DNA of 64,000 bases from Mxb001 sp049431945 (GTDB lineage: Bacteria > Actinomycetota > Actinomycetes > S36-B12): assembly GCA_049431945.1 (NCBI GenBank), contig JBMTDJ010000001.1, forward strand, positions 1 through 64,000, in the 5' to 3' direction. The stretch's first letter is position 1. Each line of letters begins with the position of its first letter. The position numbers were made by a program, and so were the translations under genes. The notes under the pieces are model-generated. The model was not told where the DNA came from. It ran no database searches and was given only the letters and a program-made list of their open reading frames with translations. Shown here piece after piece: positions 8,388-16,775 of the stretch.

Positions 8388-9668
8388 CTAGATCCCCGTC
8401 GTCTGCGACGCAATTGCGACCTTGCGCCACGCCATGACGAGGAGGGCGAGCCCGAGGACGGGCACGGCGGCCACGGCGCACAGCACGGCATAGGAACTGA
8501 ATGCCACGATCAGCCCGGCGACCGCTCCCCCGGCCGCTCCCGCGATATTCATCACCAGGTCCGACAGGCCCTGCACGGACGGGCGCTCCACCGGGCCGAC
8601 GTCATCGACGAGCAGCGTCGATCCGGCGATGAGAGTGCAGGACCAGCCGAGACCGAGAAGGAAAAGGCCAACGCCCAGCAGGATCACCTGGTCCCCTGCA
8701 GCGAGGCCGGAGATCAGGCAGGAGACGAGCAGGATGACGATGCCCGTGACGATGATGGGAATGCGGCCGAAGCGGTCGACCCCCCAGCCCACCACGGGCG
8801 ACAGCGCGTACATACCCGCCACGTGCACGCTGATGACCAGGCCGATAAGCGTGAGAGTCACGTCGACATGCGCCATGTGGATCGGCGTCATCACCATGAC
8901 CATGACCATGGCGACGTGACCGATGGCGATGGCGCTCATGCCCAGCAGCGCGCCTCGATTCCCGCGCAGGTGCGCGATGCCGTCGCGCAGTCGAGGCTTC
9001 GCGACTTCGCGCTTGGCCTCGGCATCGACCTTGGCTCGCATCTCGGCGGCGAGAATGTAGGGGTCAGGACGCAGGAAGGTGAGCAGCACCAGCACCGCGA
9101 TCGCCAGCGTGATGGCGGTGACGACATACGGTCCGGCGAGTTGCGGAAGCCCGAGTGACAGGCCCAACCAGCCCGCGGGCTGCAGGAGATTGGGGCCGAG
9201 GACGGCGCCGATCGTCGCGGCCCACACGACATACGACAGCTGCCGGCCGCGCTTGTCGTCCTGCGCGAGGTCGACCGCGGCGTAGCGGGCCTGGTAGCCC
9301 GACGCCGACGCGACGCCGACGAGCAGGCAGCCGAGCAGGACGAGCACGATGTTGAGCCAGAGCGCACCGGCGATGACGACCAGTGCGCCGATGGCGCCCA
9401 TGCCATAGCCGAGCGCGAGCGAGGCGCGGCGCCCCTTGGACAGGGCCACGCGCGCAAGCGGGAGCGCGAGCAGCGCAGCACCGAGCACGCCGAAGGTCTG
9501 TGCGAGACCAGCGACGGCTTCGCTGCCAGAGACGCTCGCGGCGATGAGGGAGCCCGCGGCAACGGATCCGGCTACCGCGATGCCGCCGAAGATCTGGCTG
9601 ATCGACAGGACGCCGACGGTGCGACGTTGGATCGCGGGGACGTTGAGTTCAAGCGCGGTCGTGGTCAT
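8388..9668 (-). CDS. Major facilitator superfamily transporter
   Basis: A 426-residue integral membrane protein with about twelve hydrophobic segments in two halves, separated by a charged central loop (ending near 'RLRDGIAHLRGNRG'). 'GWGVDRFGRIPI' is the MFS loop motif (G-x-x-x-D-R-x-G-R). The substrate is unknown; drug or metabolite efflux is the usual role. The start is ATG 9668 (MTTTALELNVPAIQRR); the longer reading frame would run into DUF3046. TAGCGT lies 8 nt upstream of the ATG. It precedes the giant Tat operon on the same strand, but the repeat at 8352–8380 may separate their transcripts. Confidence 0.85.
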   Translation of the reverse strand: MTTTALELNVPAIQRRTVGVLSISQIFGGIAVAGSVAAGSLIAASVSGSEAVAGLAQTFGVLGAALLALPLARVALSKGRRASLALGYGMGAIGALVVIAGALWLNIVLVLLGCLLVGVASASGYQARYAAVDLAQDDKRGRQLSYVVWAATIGAVLGPNLLQPAGWLGLSLGLPQLAGPYVVTAITLAIAVLVLLTFLRPDPYILAAEMRAKVDAEAKREVAKPRLRDGIAHLRGNRGALLGMSAIAIGHVAMVMVMVMTPIHMAHVDVTLTLIGLVISVHVAGMYALSPVVGWGVDRFGRIPIIVTGIVILLVSCLISGLAAGDQVILLGVGLFLLGLGWSCTLIAGSTLLVDDVGPVERPSVQGLSDLVMNIAGAAGGAVAGLIVAFSSYAVLCAVAAVPVLGLALLVMAWRKVAIASQTTGI

Positions 9669-9693
9669 CGGCGCCGACGCTAGCCCATGCGCT

Positions 9694-9888
9694 TCAGCGT
9701 AGGAGGGAGGGCACGTCGACGACCCCGCAGACCGCCTCCCAGATATCCCTGGTCTCGATTCCTCCCGCGATTGCCTGCTCGACTGTGCGCCCGTCCAGGG
9801 CTGATAGGGAGTAGTCACGGGCCCAGGACTTGGCGTAGTCCGCACCGAAGAGAGCGTCCATCCGCTCCCAAAAGTCCGTCAAGCGCAC
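9694..9888 (-). CDS. DUF3046 family protein
   Basis: A 64-residue soluble protein, VRLTDFWERMDALFG..., with the family's conserved parts: an N-terminal (M/V)RLTxFWERM, a central 'SWARDYSLSALDGRTVEQA' region and 'WEAVCGVVDVP' near the C-terminus. The biochemical role is not known. In mycobacteria and relatives this gene lies immediately upstream of recA; here about 9.6 kb of other genes intervenes. The GTG start at 9888 is 6 nt after the hexamer CAGACT (9895–9900, minus strand), suggesting a leaderless transcript. Confidence 0.85.
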   Translation of the reverse strand: MRLTDFWERMDALFGADYAKSWARDYSLSALDGRTVEQAIAGGIETRDIWEAVCGVVDVPSLLR

Positions 9889-9894
9889 GGGACC

Positions 9895-9900
9895 AGTCTG
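9895..9900 (-). promoter_or_regulatory. -10-like hexamer of DUF3046 gene
   Basis: CAGACT on the minus strand, exactly 6 nt from the GTG at 9888. The same hexamer with the same spacing precedes both divergent genes at 27993 and 28064. Confidence 0.5.
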
Positions 9901-9981
9901 CCTCACCGGTTCTCCACCTGTCCTCTGGCGCCTGATCGGCCCGAAGACGACGCGCGACCGTGTTTCCCGAGGTCGAATCGA

Positions 9982-10000
9982 GGCTAGGGGCCGCCTAGCC
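9982..10000. promoter_or_regulatory. Perfect inverted repeat upstream of lhr
   Basis: GGCTAGG (9982–9988) and CCTAGCC (9994–10000) flank GGCCG. The repeat sits 31 bp before the lhr start and about 94 bp before the divergent DUF3046 start, so it may be an operator for either gene. It does not match the SOS box consensus. Confidence 0.4.
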
Positions 10001-10018
10001 CCACCCGGTTGCCTCCAC

Positions 10019-10024
10019 GAGGAT
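10019..10024 (+). promoter_or_regulatory. -10-like hexamer of lhr
   Basis: GAGGAT, 6 nt before the GTG at 10031, fits the leaderless pattern seen throughout the window but is a weak -10 by itself. Confidence 0.4.
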
Positions 10025-10030
10025 GGGCCC

Positions 10031-13000
10031 GTGCCCGACTTCTCCCCCGCGACCCAGGGATGGTTCGAGGCGGCCTTCGCCGCACCCACCCCGGCGCAGG
10101 CGCTCGCGTGGGAGGCAATTGCCGGAGGCCGCGACACCCTCGTCGTGGCGCCCACCGGATCGGGCAAGACACTCGCGGCATTCCTGTCGGCCATCGACGA
10201 CCTTGTCCGCGATCCGGTCGATCGCGCGCATGCCACGGGTCCGCGCGTGCTCTACGTCTCCCCGCTCAAGGCACTCGCGGTGGACGTCGAGCGCAATTTG
10301 CGCGCGCCACTCGCCGGGATCCAGCGCGAGTCCGAGAGACGCGGACTCACCCCTCCGGATATCCGCGTCGGCGTGCGCACGGGCGACACCCCCGCCGATG
10401 AACGCCGCCGCATGACGACATCGCCTCCCGACATCCTCATCACGACACCCGAATCGCTCTTCCTGCTGCTCACCTCGCAAGCGCGATCGATCCTCGGCGA
10501 CGTGCGCACCGTGATCATCGACGAGATCCACGCACTGGCCGGCACCAAGCGCGGCGCGCACCTGGCCATCAGCCTCGAGAGGCTGGATGCGATGCGGGGC
10601 CAGACGTCCCAACGCATTGGCCTGTCGGCCACGGTCGAGCCGCACCGCGAGGTAGCCCGGTTCCTCCGACCCCACGCCGATGTTGCGATCATCGCCCCGC
10701 CGGCGGAGAAGACCTGGGACCTCTCCGTCGTCGTCCCCGTCCCCGACATGACCGCCATGGGCGAGGAACTCGACATCGATGGCTCTGCGGCAGCCGATCC
10801 GCGGCGGACCTCCATCTGGCCGCACGTCGAGGAGCGAGTGGTGGACCTGGTCACCGCTGAGCGCTCGAGCATCGTCTTCGCCAACTCGCGAGGACTCGCG
10901 GAGCGCCTCACGGGCCGACTTAATGAGGTCGCTGAGGAGCGTGAGATCGCCCTGCCCCTCGCACGCGCGCATCACGGCTCGGTGAGCCGCGAGCAGCGGA
11001 TGATCATCGAGGAGGATCTCAAGGCCGGTCGACTCCCCGCCGTCGTCGCGACCTCCACGCTCGAACTCGGCATCGACATGGGATCGGTCGACCTGGTCGT
11101 GCAGGTGGAATCGCCCCCGAGTGTCGCGAGCGGCCTCCAGCGCGTCGGCCGCGCGGGCCACCAGGTTGGCGCGATCAGCCGCGGTGTGATCTTCCCCAAG
11201 TACCGCGGGGACCTGCTCCAGGCCGCGGTCGTCGTCGAGCGCATGCGCGCCGGCGCGATCGAGCCGATCCGCGTGCCCGCCAATCCCCTCGACGTCCTCG
11301 CGCAGCAGATCATCGCCATGGTGGCCATGGACGCCTGGGAGGTCGAGGATCTCTACGACGTCGTGCGCCGCGCCGCGCCGTACCGCGACCTACCGCACGA
11401 CGCCTACATCGCCGTTCTCGACATGCTCTCGGGCAAGTACCCGGGAGACGACTTCGCCGAGCTCAAGCCGCGCATCGTCTGGGATCGGCGCACGGGAGAG
11501 CTCACCGCACGCCCGGGCGCCCAGCGCCTCGCCGTCACCAGCGGCGGCACGATCCCCGACCGCGGCCTCTACGCCGTCTACCTCGTGGGGACGACCTCGC
11601 GCGTCGGCGAGCTCGACGAGGAGATGGTGTACGAGTCGCGCGTCGGAGATGTCTTCGCGCTCGGCGCCTCGTCGTGGCGCATCGAGGAGATCACTCCCGA
11701 CCGCGTGTGGGTCTCCCCCGCTCCGGGCCAGGCCGCGAAACTGCCGTTCTGGCATGGCGACGCGGTGGGCCGACCCATCGAGCTCGGCCGTGCCGTGGGC
11801 GAGTTCCTCCGCAGCGCGCGCGACCCCGCGTCGACGCGCGAGCGCCTCACCGAATCGGGCCTGGACGCCTGGGCCATCGACAACCTCGTCACCTACCTCG
11901 AGGAGCAGCGCACCGCGACGGGACGCTTGCCCGATGACCGCACCCTGGTCGTCGAGCGATTCCGCGACGAGCTCGGCGACTGGCGCGTGGCGATCCACTC
12001 CCCCTTCGGTGCGCGCGTGCACGCGCCCTGGGCCCTCGCCATCGGTCAGCGCCTCCTCGCCGAGCACGGCATCGAGCCGCAGGTCATGCACTCCGACGAC
12101 GGCATCGTCATCCGGCTGCCCGACACCCTCGACGAGGACGCGGTCTCGATCGCTGATCTCGTCGCCGTCGACCCGGAGGACATCGACGACATCGTGCAGC
12201 GCGAGGTCGGCGGATCCGCGCTCTTCGCCGGACGATTCCGCGAGTGCTCCGCGCGCGCCCTGCTGCTACCACGGCGTATGCCTGGCAAGCGCAGTCCCCT
12301 CTGGCAGCAGCGTCAGCGCTCCGCACATCTGCTGTCGGTCGCCTCGCGCTATCCGGACTTCCCGATGGTCCTCGAAGCCGTGCGCGAGTGCGTGCTCGAT
12401 GTCTACGACGTTCCCGCGCTCCGCGACCTACTCGGCCAGGTCCGGGACGGCAGGGTGAAGGTCGTCGACGTCGTCACCGAGCAGCCGTCGCCGTTCGCAC
12501 AGTCACTCGTCTTCGGGTACGTCGCCGCCTTCCTCTACGAGGGCGATGCACCACTCGCGGAGCGTCGCTCCGCCGCTCTCACCCTGGATGCCGACCTGCT
12601 CGGACAATTGCTCGGCCCGGCGCCGCTACGCGACCTACTCGATACCGATGCCATCGACGATGTCGCGCGAGCCGTCGGGCGCTGGGAGCCGGCCCCGCGC
12701 GACGCGGAGGATCTCGCAGACCTCTTGCGCGTGGTCGGCCCACTCGACACCGATGCGCGCGCAGCACGCGGCATCCCGGAGAGCTGGGCTCAGGAATTGC
12801 TCGACGCGCGGCGCGCGATCACCGTGCGCATCACGGGCCGCGAACACCTCGTCGCCGTCGAGGATGCCGGACGTCTGCGCGATGCCCTCGGCGTCGCCCT
12901 GCCGCCGGGAGTACCCGATGCCTTCCTCGAGCTCACTCCCGATCCGCTCGCGGACCTCATCGCGCGCTATGCACGCACGCACGGGCCCTTCATCTCGCAT

Positions 13001-14398
13001 GACGTTGCCGATGCCTTCGGCATCGGGGTGTTGGTCGCGGAGCAGGCCCTACGGCGACTCGAGGGTGCCGGACGCCTCGTGTCGGGCGGATTCCGCCCCG
13101 ACACCCTGGGTACCGAGTGGTGCGACCGTGAAGTCCTGCGGCGCATCCGCCGACGCAGCGTCGCTGCGCTGCGCGACGAGTTGGAGCCGGTGCCTGCCGC
13201 GACTCTTTCGCGCTTCCTGCCGGCCTGGCAAGGGCTCACCGACCCCGGCACGGGCACCGACGCGACGTACGCCGCCATCGAGGTGCTCGCCGGTCAGCCA
13301 CTGCCGGCAAGCCAACTCGAGACCGCCATCCTGCCGGCGCGAGTACGCGGCTACTCCCCCGCGATGCTGGACGAACTCATCACGAGCGGCGAGGTGGTGT
13401 GGTGGGGTGCGGGCTCCCTGCCCGGGGACGACGGTTGGGTGTGCCTGGCCCCAACGGACCTCGCGCCGCTGCTCATCCCCGAGAGGGTCACACCTGCCGA
13501 CGGGCTCCCGTCGCGCATCGTCGATCTTCTTGACCTCCGCGGCGCGCGATTCCTGCGCGAGATCGCCGAGGAACTCTCACGTGAGGCGCTGGTCCCCGAG
13601 GTCGAGGTGGCGACATCATTGCGCGATCTGGCGTGGCAGGGCCGGGTCACCAACGACACCTGGGAGCCGATGCGCAAGGGATCGCCCCGTCGGCCGAGCC
13701 GACCACCGCGGCTACGCGCCCGGCGCTCCGGCCTGTCGCGACCAGTATCTGCGCCCTCGGGCGGCCGCTGGTCACTCACCCCCGCACCCCAAGGCTCCGC
13801 CACTACTCGCCAGCTCGCGACCATCGAGGCCCTGCTCGATCGCTTCGGGATCATCACGCGCGAGGTCGTCGCCGCTTCCGGCTTCCCCGGGGGATTTGCG
13901 GCGGCGTACCGGATCCTCACCGCCATGGAGGAAGCCGGTCGCTGCCGACGCGTCTATGCGCTCGAAGGTCAGGGTGCGGCTCAGTTCGCCCTGCCCGGCG
14001 CGATCGATCAGCTCCGATCCCTTGCCTCGACCAGCGATCCCATCGCGTGCCGGACGCTCGCGGCCGCTGACCCGGCTCATCCGTACGGCGCGGCGCTGCC
14101 GTGGCCGGAGGCGGCCACGCGGCCCGCCCGCGCGGCTGGTGCGTGGACGACCATCGACGCCTCCGGACCGGTCCTCTACCTCGCTCGCGGACGGAAGTCG
14201 CTGACGACCTGGACATGCGAGGACTACGCGAGCGCCGCGGAATCGCTGGCGTCCGGCCTCGCAGGACAGCCCACGACCATCACGCGAATCGATGGCCACG
14301 AGATCGGCACGCTCCCGTCGGACGACCAGCGGATGACAGCGCTGACCAGCGCAGGTTTCGCGCGCACGCCCAGCGGCCTCCGCCTGCGTCGCTCGTGA
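10031..14398 (+). CDS. lhr: Large ATP-dependent helicase Lhr
   Basis: 1455 residues, the usual size of actinobacterial Lhr. Superfamily 2 motifs are clear: Walker A APTGSGKT (40–47), DEIH (164–167), SAT (199–201) and, in the second RecA domain, 'STLELGIDMGSVDLVVQ' and 'QRVGRAGHQ'. The long C-terminal half contains the Lhr-specific stretch LLLPRRMPGKRSPLWQQ. Lhr is a 3'–5' single-strand DNA translocase that unwinds RNA:DNA hybrids, linked to DNA repair in mycobacteria. It starts at GTG 10031 (GAGGAT 6 nt upstream). It lies near endonuclease VIII and the inferred recA, a DNA-repair neighbourhood known from other actinobacteria. Confidence 0.95.
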   Translation: MPDFSPATQGWFEAAFAAPTPAQALAWEAIAGGRDTLVVAPTGSGKTLAAFLSAIDDLVRDPVDRAHATGPRVLYVSPLKALAVDVERNLRAPLAGIQRESERRGLTPPDIRVGVRTGDTPADERRRMTTSPPDILITTPESLFLLLTSQARSILGDVRTVIIDEIHALAGTKRGAHLAISLERLDAMRGQTSQRIGLSATVEPHREVARFLRPHADVAIIAPPAEKTWDLSVVVPVPDMTAMGEELDIDGSAAADPRRTSIWPHVEERVVDLVTAERSSIVFANSRGLAERLTGRLNEVAEEREIALPLARAHHGSVSREQRMIIEEDLKAGRLPAVVATSTLELGIDMGSVDLVVQVESPPSVASGLQRVGRAGHQVGAISRGVIFPKYRGDLLQAAVVVERMRAGAIEPIRVPANPLDVLAQQIIAMVAMDAWEVEDLYDVVRRAAPYRDLPHDAYIAVLDMLSGKYPGDDFAELKPRIVWDRRTGELTARPGAQRLAVTSGGTIPDRGLYAVYLVGTTSRVGELDEEMVYESRVGDVFALGASSWRIEEITPDRVWVSPAPGQAAKLPFWHGDAVGRPIELGRAVGEFLRSARDPASTRERLTESGLDAWAIDNLVTYLEEQRTATGRLPDDRTLVVERFRDELGDWRVAIHSPFGARVHAPWALAIGQRLLAEHGIEPQVMHSDDGIVIRLPDTLDEDAVSIADLVAVDPEDIDDIVQREVGGSALFAGRFRECSARALLLPRRMPGKRSPLWQQRQRSAHLLSVASRYPDFPMVLEAVRECVLDVYDVPALRDLLGQVRDGRVKVVDVVTEQPSPFAQSLVFGYVAAFLYEGDAPLAERRSAALTLDADLLGQLLGPAPLRDLLDTDAIDDVARAVGRWEPAPRDAEDLADLLRVVGPLDTDARAARGIPESWAQELLDARRAITVRITGREHLVAVEDAGRLRDALGVALPPGVPDAFLELTPDPLADLIARYARTHGPFISHDVADAFGIGVLVAEQALRRLEGAGRLVSGGFRPDTLGTEWCDREVLRRIRRRSVAALRDELEPVPAATLSRFLPAWQGLTDPGTGTDATYAAIEVLAGQPLPASQLETAILPARVRGYSPAMLDELITSGEVVWWGAGSLPGDDGWVCLAPTDLAPLLIPERVTPADGLPSRIVDLLDLRGARFLREIAEELSREALVPEVEVATSLRDLAWQGRVTNDTWEPMRKGSPRRPSRPPRLRARRSGLSRPVSAPSGGRWSLTPAPQGSATTRQLATIEALLDRFGIITREVVAASGFPGGFAAAYRILTAMEEAGRCRRVYALEGQGAAQFALPGAIDQLRSLASTSDPIACRTLAAADPAHPYGAALPWPEAATRPARAAGAWTTIDASGPVLYLARGRKSLTTWTCEDYASAAESLASGLAGQPTTITRIDGHEIGTLPSDDQRMTALTSAGFARTPSGLRLRRS

Positions 14399-14414
14399 CG
14401 ATCGACTGCACGAT

Positions 14415-14465
14415 CTCCGCCGTTATCGACGTTAAGAGCGCCGGCAGCGTCGATAAGGGGCGGAG
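14415..14465. repeat. 51-bp hairpin element, copy 1 (probable lhr terminator)
   Basis: The left arm has CTCCGCC (14415–14421) and TTATCGACG (14423–14431); the right arm has CGTCGATAA (14448–14456) and GGCGGAG (14459–14465); the loop is 16 nt. It begins 16 nt after the lhr stop. A second copy with the same arms and loop length lies at 51343–51393, also just after a stop codon. There is no T-tract. It probably acts as a U-less terminator; the shared sequence suggests a dispersed element. Confidence 0.7.
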
Positions 14466-14478
14466 ACGGTGCACGGCC

Positions 14479-14484
14479 TATGCT
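14479..14484 (+). promoter_or_regulatory. -10 of rrf2-family gene (leaderless)
   Basis: TATGCT, 6 nt before the ATG at 14491, so the transcript should begin at or next to the start codon. No ribosome site is seen. Confidence 0.6.
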
Positions 14485-14490
14485 CGGGCC

Positions 14491-14940
14491 ATGCGACTTC
14501 CGGGGCGGACGGACTATGCCCTGCGCGCCGTCCTCGAACTCGCGGCCGCACCGGATGGACCTGTGACCACGGACGAACTCTCAGATCGTCAGGACATCCC
14601 GACGTCCTACCTCGGCGCCATCCTCGCCGAGCTCCGCAAGGCCAACATCGTCCATGCGCGTCGCGGCGTCGAGGGTGGCTGGACCCTCGCACGTCCGGCC
14701 GCCGACATCACCCTCGCCGATGTCATCCGGGCCGTCGACGGCGCGCTCACCAACGTTGCCGGCACCCGCCCGGAGGACCTGCATTACGCCGGTGCCGCGG
14801 CTGGGCTGCCCCAGGTCCTCGTCGCGCTGCGGGCCGCCGAGCGGCAGATCCTGGAGTCCGTGAGCCTGGCCGACGTGGTCCAAGGTCACCTGCCCGCACG
14901 CGTGCGCAAACTCACTGAGGATCCCGCCGCCTGGCACTAG
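14491..14940 (+). CDS. Rrf2-family transcriptional regulator
   Basis: 149 residues: an N-terminal winged helix typical of Rrf2 (MRLPGRTDYALRAVLELA, then 'IPTSYLGAILAELRKANIV' and 'RGVEGGWTLARP', the wing) and a C-terminal dimerisation helix. It contains no cysteine, so it cannot hold the Cys-ligated Fe–S cluster of IscR/NsrR. A CymR-like role in sulfur metabolism is possible because the next gene is a TauE/SafE permease with a palindromic operator in its promoter. It could bind its own gene as well, but no copy of that palindrome is seen upstream of 14491. Confidence 0.87.
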   Translation: MRLPGRTDYALRAVLELAAAPDGPVTTDELSDRQDIPTSYLGAILAELRKANIVHARRGVEGGWTLARPAADITLADVIRAVDGALTNVAGTRPEDLHYAGAAAGLPQVLVALRAAERQILESVSLADVVQGHLPARVRKLTEDPAAWH

Positions 14941-14990
14941 GGCGACCCGCTCAGACATGCCTACCACCGCCCGGGGCCCGCCCCATGCTA

Positions 14991-15019
14991 TTGTCATGTC
15001 ACCTAGGTGACAATAGGGT
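14991..15019 (+). promoter_or_regulatory. tauE promoter with operator in the -35/-10 spacer
   Basis: TTGTCA (14991–14996) and TAGGGT (15014–15019) are separated by 17 bp. The spacer starts with the perfect 16-bp palindrome TGTCACCTAGGTGACA (14997–15012). A wider inverted repeat, CTATTGTCA (14988–14996) and TGACAATAG (15008–15016), overlaps both hexamers. A repressor bound here would block RNA polymerase; the Rrf2 protein encoded just upstream is the obvious candidate. Confidence 0.7.
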
Positions 15020-15046
15020 CTTTACGTCGGGCCCGGACGGAGCGAC

Positions 15047-15940
15047 ATGACCGGCCTCATCCTCATCGCCCTCGCCGGCTTCGGCGCCTCCTTCGTGGAC
15101 GGCGCACTCGGCATGGGCTTCGGCGTCACCTCGACCACCCTGCTGATCGCGGTCGGGCTCTCCCCCGCGCTCGCCTCGGCCTCGGTCCACCTAGCCAAGC
15201 TCGGCACCTCCGCCGCCTCGGGCATGGCCCATCACCGCTTCGGCAATGTCGACTGGGCCGGGGTGCGCCGCATCGGACTTCCGGGTGCAGCCGGAGCCTT
15301 TGTCGGCGCCACCGTGCTGTCGCACCTGTCGACCACGGCCGCGCTGCCATTCACCGGAACCCTGCTGTTCCTGCTCGGCATCTACATCGTTATCCGATTC
15401 GTCATCGGCCGCGCACCACGACGTGCGTCCGGGACGCCGGGCAGGCGGCTCATGGTCCCCCTCGGCCTGGTCGGCGGCTTCGTCGATGCAACCGGTGGCG
15501 GCGGCTGGGGGCCGGTCACCACGCCGACGTTGCTCGCCGACGGACGCCTGAGCCCCGCACGTGTCATCGGCACCGTCAACACCGCGGAGTTCATCGTCGC
15601 CCTGGCTGCGAGCCTGGGCTTCCTCATCGGCTTGGGCACCGCCGGTATCGACATCGGCATCGTGCTCGCCCTGCTAGCAGGCGGAATCATCGCGGCACCG
15701 CTCGCCGCGTGGGTGGTGCGCTTCCTCAACCCCCGCATCCTCGGCGTCGTCGTCGGATGCGTGATCTTGCTCCTCAATGCCCGGCTCATCCTCGGCGCTC
15801 TCGGCGCCGATCCGGTGGTGTGGTGGACCGTCTACGCCATGCTCCTCACCGTGACGATCGCCGCGATCACCTTCGTCGTGAGGATCGTGATGCGAGAGCG
15901 CGAGGTCCAGGCTCAGGGGCCACAATCGGTGCATGCCTGA
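15047..15940 (+). CDS. TauE/SafE family permease (sulfite/sulfonate-type exporter)
   Basis: 297 residues with about eight transmembrane segments in two related halves, each with a Gly-rich family signature: FVDGALGMGFGVTSTTLL at the N-terminus and GGFVDATGGGGWGPVTTPTLL in the middle. TauE/SafE proteins move small organic or inorganic anions, often sulfur compounds (sulfite, sulfoacetate, taurine-derived products). The substrate here is unproven. The ATG at 15047 has GGAG 4 nt upstream and a leader of about 20 nt behind the operator-containing promoter. The gene end overlaps the endonuclease VIII start by 8 nt. Confidence 0.87.
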   Translation: MTGLILIALAGFGASFVDGALGMGFGVTSTTLLIAVGLSPALASASVHLAKLGTSAASGMAHHRFGNVDWAGVRRIGLPGAAGAFVGATVLSHLSTTAALPFTGTLLFLLGIYIVIRFVIGRAPRRASGTPGRRLMVPLGLVGGFVDATGGGGWGPVTTPTLLADGRLSPARVIGTVNTAEFIVALAASLGFLIGLGTAGIDIGIVLALLAGGIIAAPLAAWVVRFLNPRILGVVVGCVILLLNARLILGALGADPVVWWTVYAMLLTVTIAAITFVVRIVMREREVQAQGPQSVHA

Positions 15941-16745
15941 AGGCGACACCGTCTGGCTGGCTGCCCGGCGCCTCGATGAGTCCCTGGGCGGCGCCGTGCT
16001 CACGAGTGCAGATCTGCGCGTTCCCGCCCTGGCGACCGTCGACCTCCGCGGCCGCACCGTCCACCAGGTCCGGTCCTACGGCAAGCACCTGCTCTTCCGC
16101 CTCGACGGCGGCCTGAGCCTGCACACGCACTTCCGTATGGACGGCAGTTGGCACCTCTATCGACCCGGACGTCCATGGAAGGGAGGTCCGGACTGGCAGG
16201 TGCGCGCAGTGCTGGAGACCTCCGACTGGCAGGCGGTGGGCTATCGGCTGCCCGTGGTCGAGTTGCTGGATCCGCGCGGTGAGGCTGCGCTTCTCGGGCG
16301 CCTGGGTCCTGACATCCTCGCCGACGACGTCGACGTGGATGCCGTCGTGGAGTCACTTCGGTCTCAGCCGGAGCGCGCCATCGGCGACGCGCTCCTCGAC
16401 CAGTCGATCGTCGCGGGCTTCGGTCTGATCTACGTCACGGAGACGCTCTTCCTGCGCGGCATCTCGCCGTACACGCCCGTCGAGTCCATCGAGGATCTCC
16501 CCGGGCTCCTGCAGACCGGCCGTCGCCTGATGCACGCCAATCGCGGGCGTGGGGCTCAAACCTCCACGGGTGACCTCAGGGACCAGCACTATGTCTACGG
16601 ACGCGCGGGCCGACCCTGCCGACGCTGCGGGATGCGAGTGAGGTTCGGGCGCCAGCGCAGTGGAGAGTTCGACCGCGATGCCTACTGGTGCCCCCAATGC
16701 CAACCTTCGTCGAGTGGCGGCCTACCGCACGCGACACGCCGCTGA
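15933..16745 (+). CDS. nei: Endonuclease VIII / Fpg-family DNA glycosylase
   Basis: 270 residues. The mature N-terminus PEGDT (P2, E3) supplies the catalytic proline and glutamate of the Nei branch of Fpg/Nei glycosylases; the zinc finger is complete (C229, C232, C253, C256). It excises oxidised bases and cuts the abasic site by beta/delta elimination. Its overlap with the permease gene means it is at least partly co-transcribed with it, although lhr and Nei are long-standing neighbours in actinobacteria. The extension after the zinc finger is short and non-conserved-looking (SSSGGLPHATRR). Confidence 0.92.
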   Translation: MPEGDTVWLAARRLDESLGGAVLTSADLRVPALATVDLRGRTVHQVRSYGKHLLFRLDGGLSLHTHFRMDGSWHLYRPGRPWKGGPDWQVRAVLETSDWQAVGYRLPVVELLDPRGEAALLGRLGPDILADDVDVDAVVESLRSQPERAIGDALLDQSIVAGFGLIYVTETLFLRGISPYTPVESIEDLPGLLQTGRRLMHANRGRGAQTSTGDLRDQHYVYGRAGRPCRRCGMRVRFGRQRSGEFDRDAYWCPQCQPSSSGGLPHATRR

Positions 16746-16767
16746 GAGGTGCGATAACTCGCCACTC
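16746..16767. terminator. Imperfect hairpin between convergent nei and clgR
   Basis: GAGGTGCGA and TCGCCACTC pair at seven of nine positions around a TAAC loop. It sits directly after the nei stop and 8 nt beyond the clgR stop, so it may terminate both genes. Confidence 0.4.
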
Positions 16768-16775
16768 AACGAACG

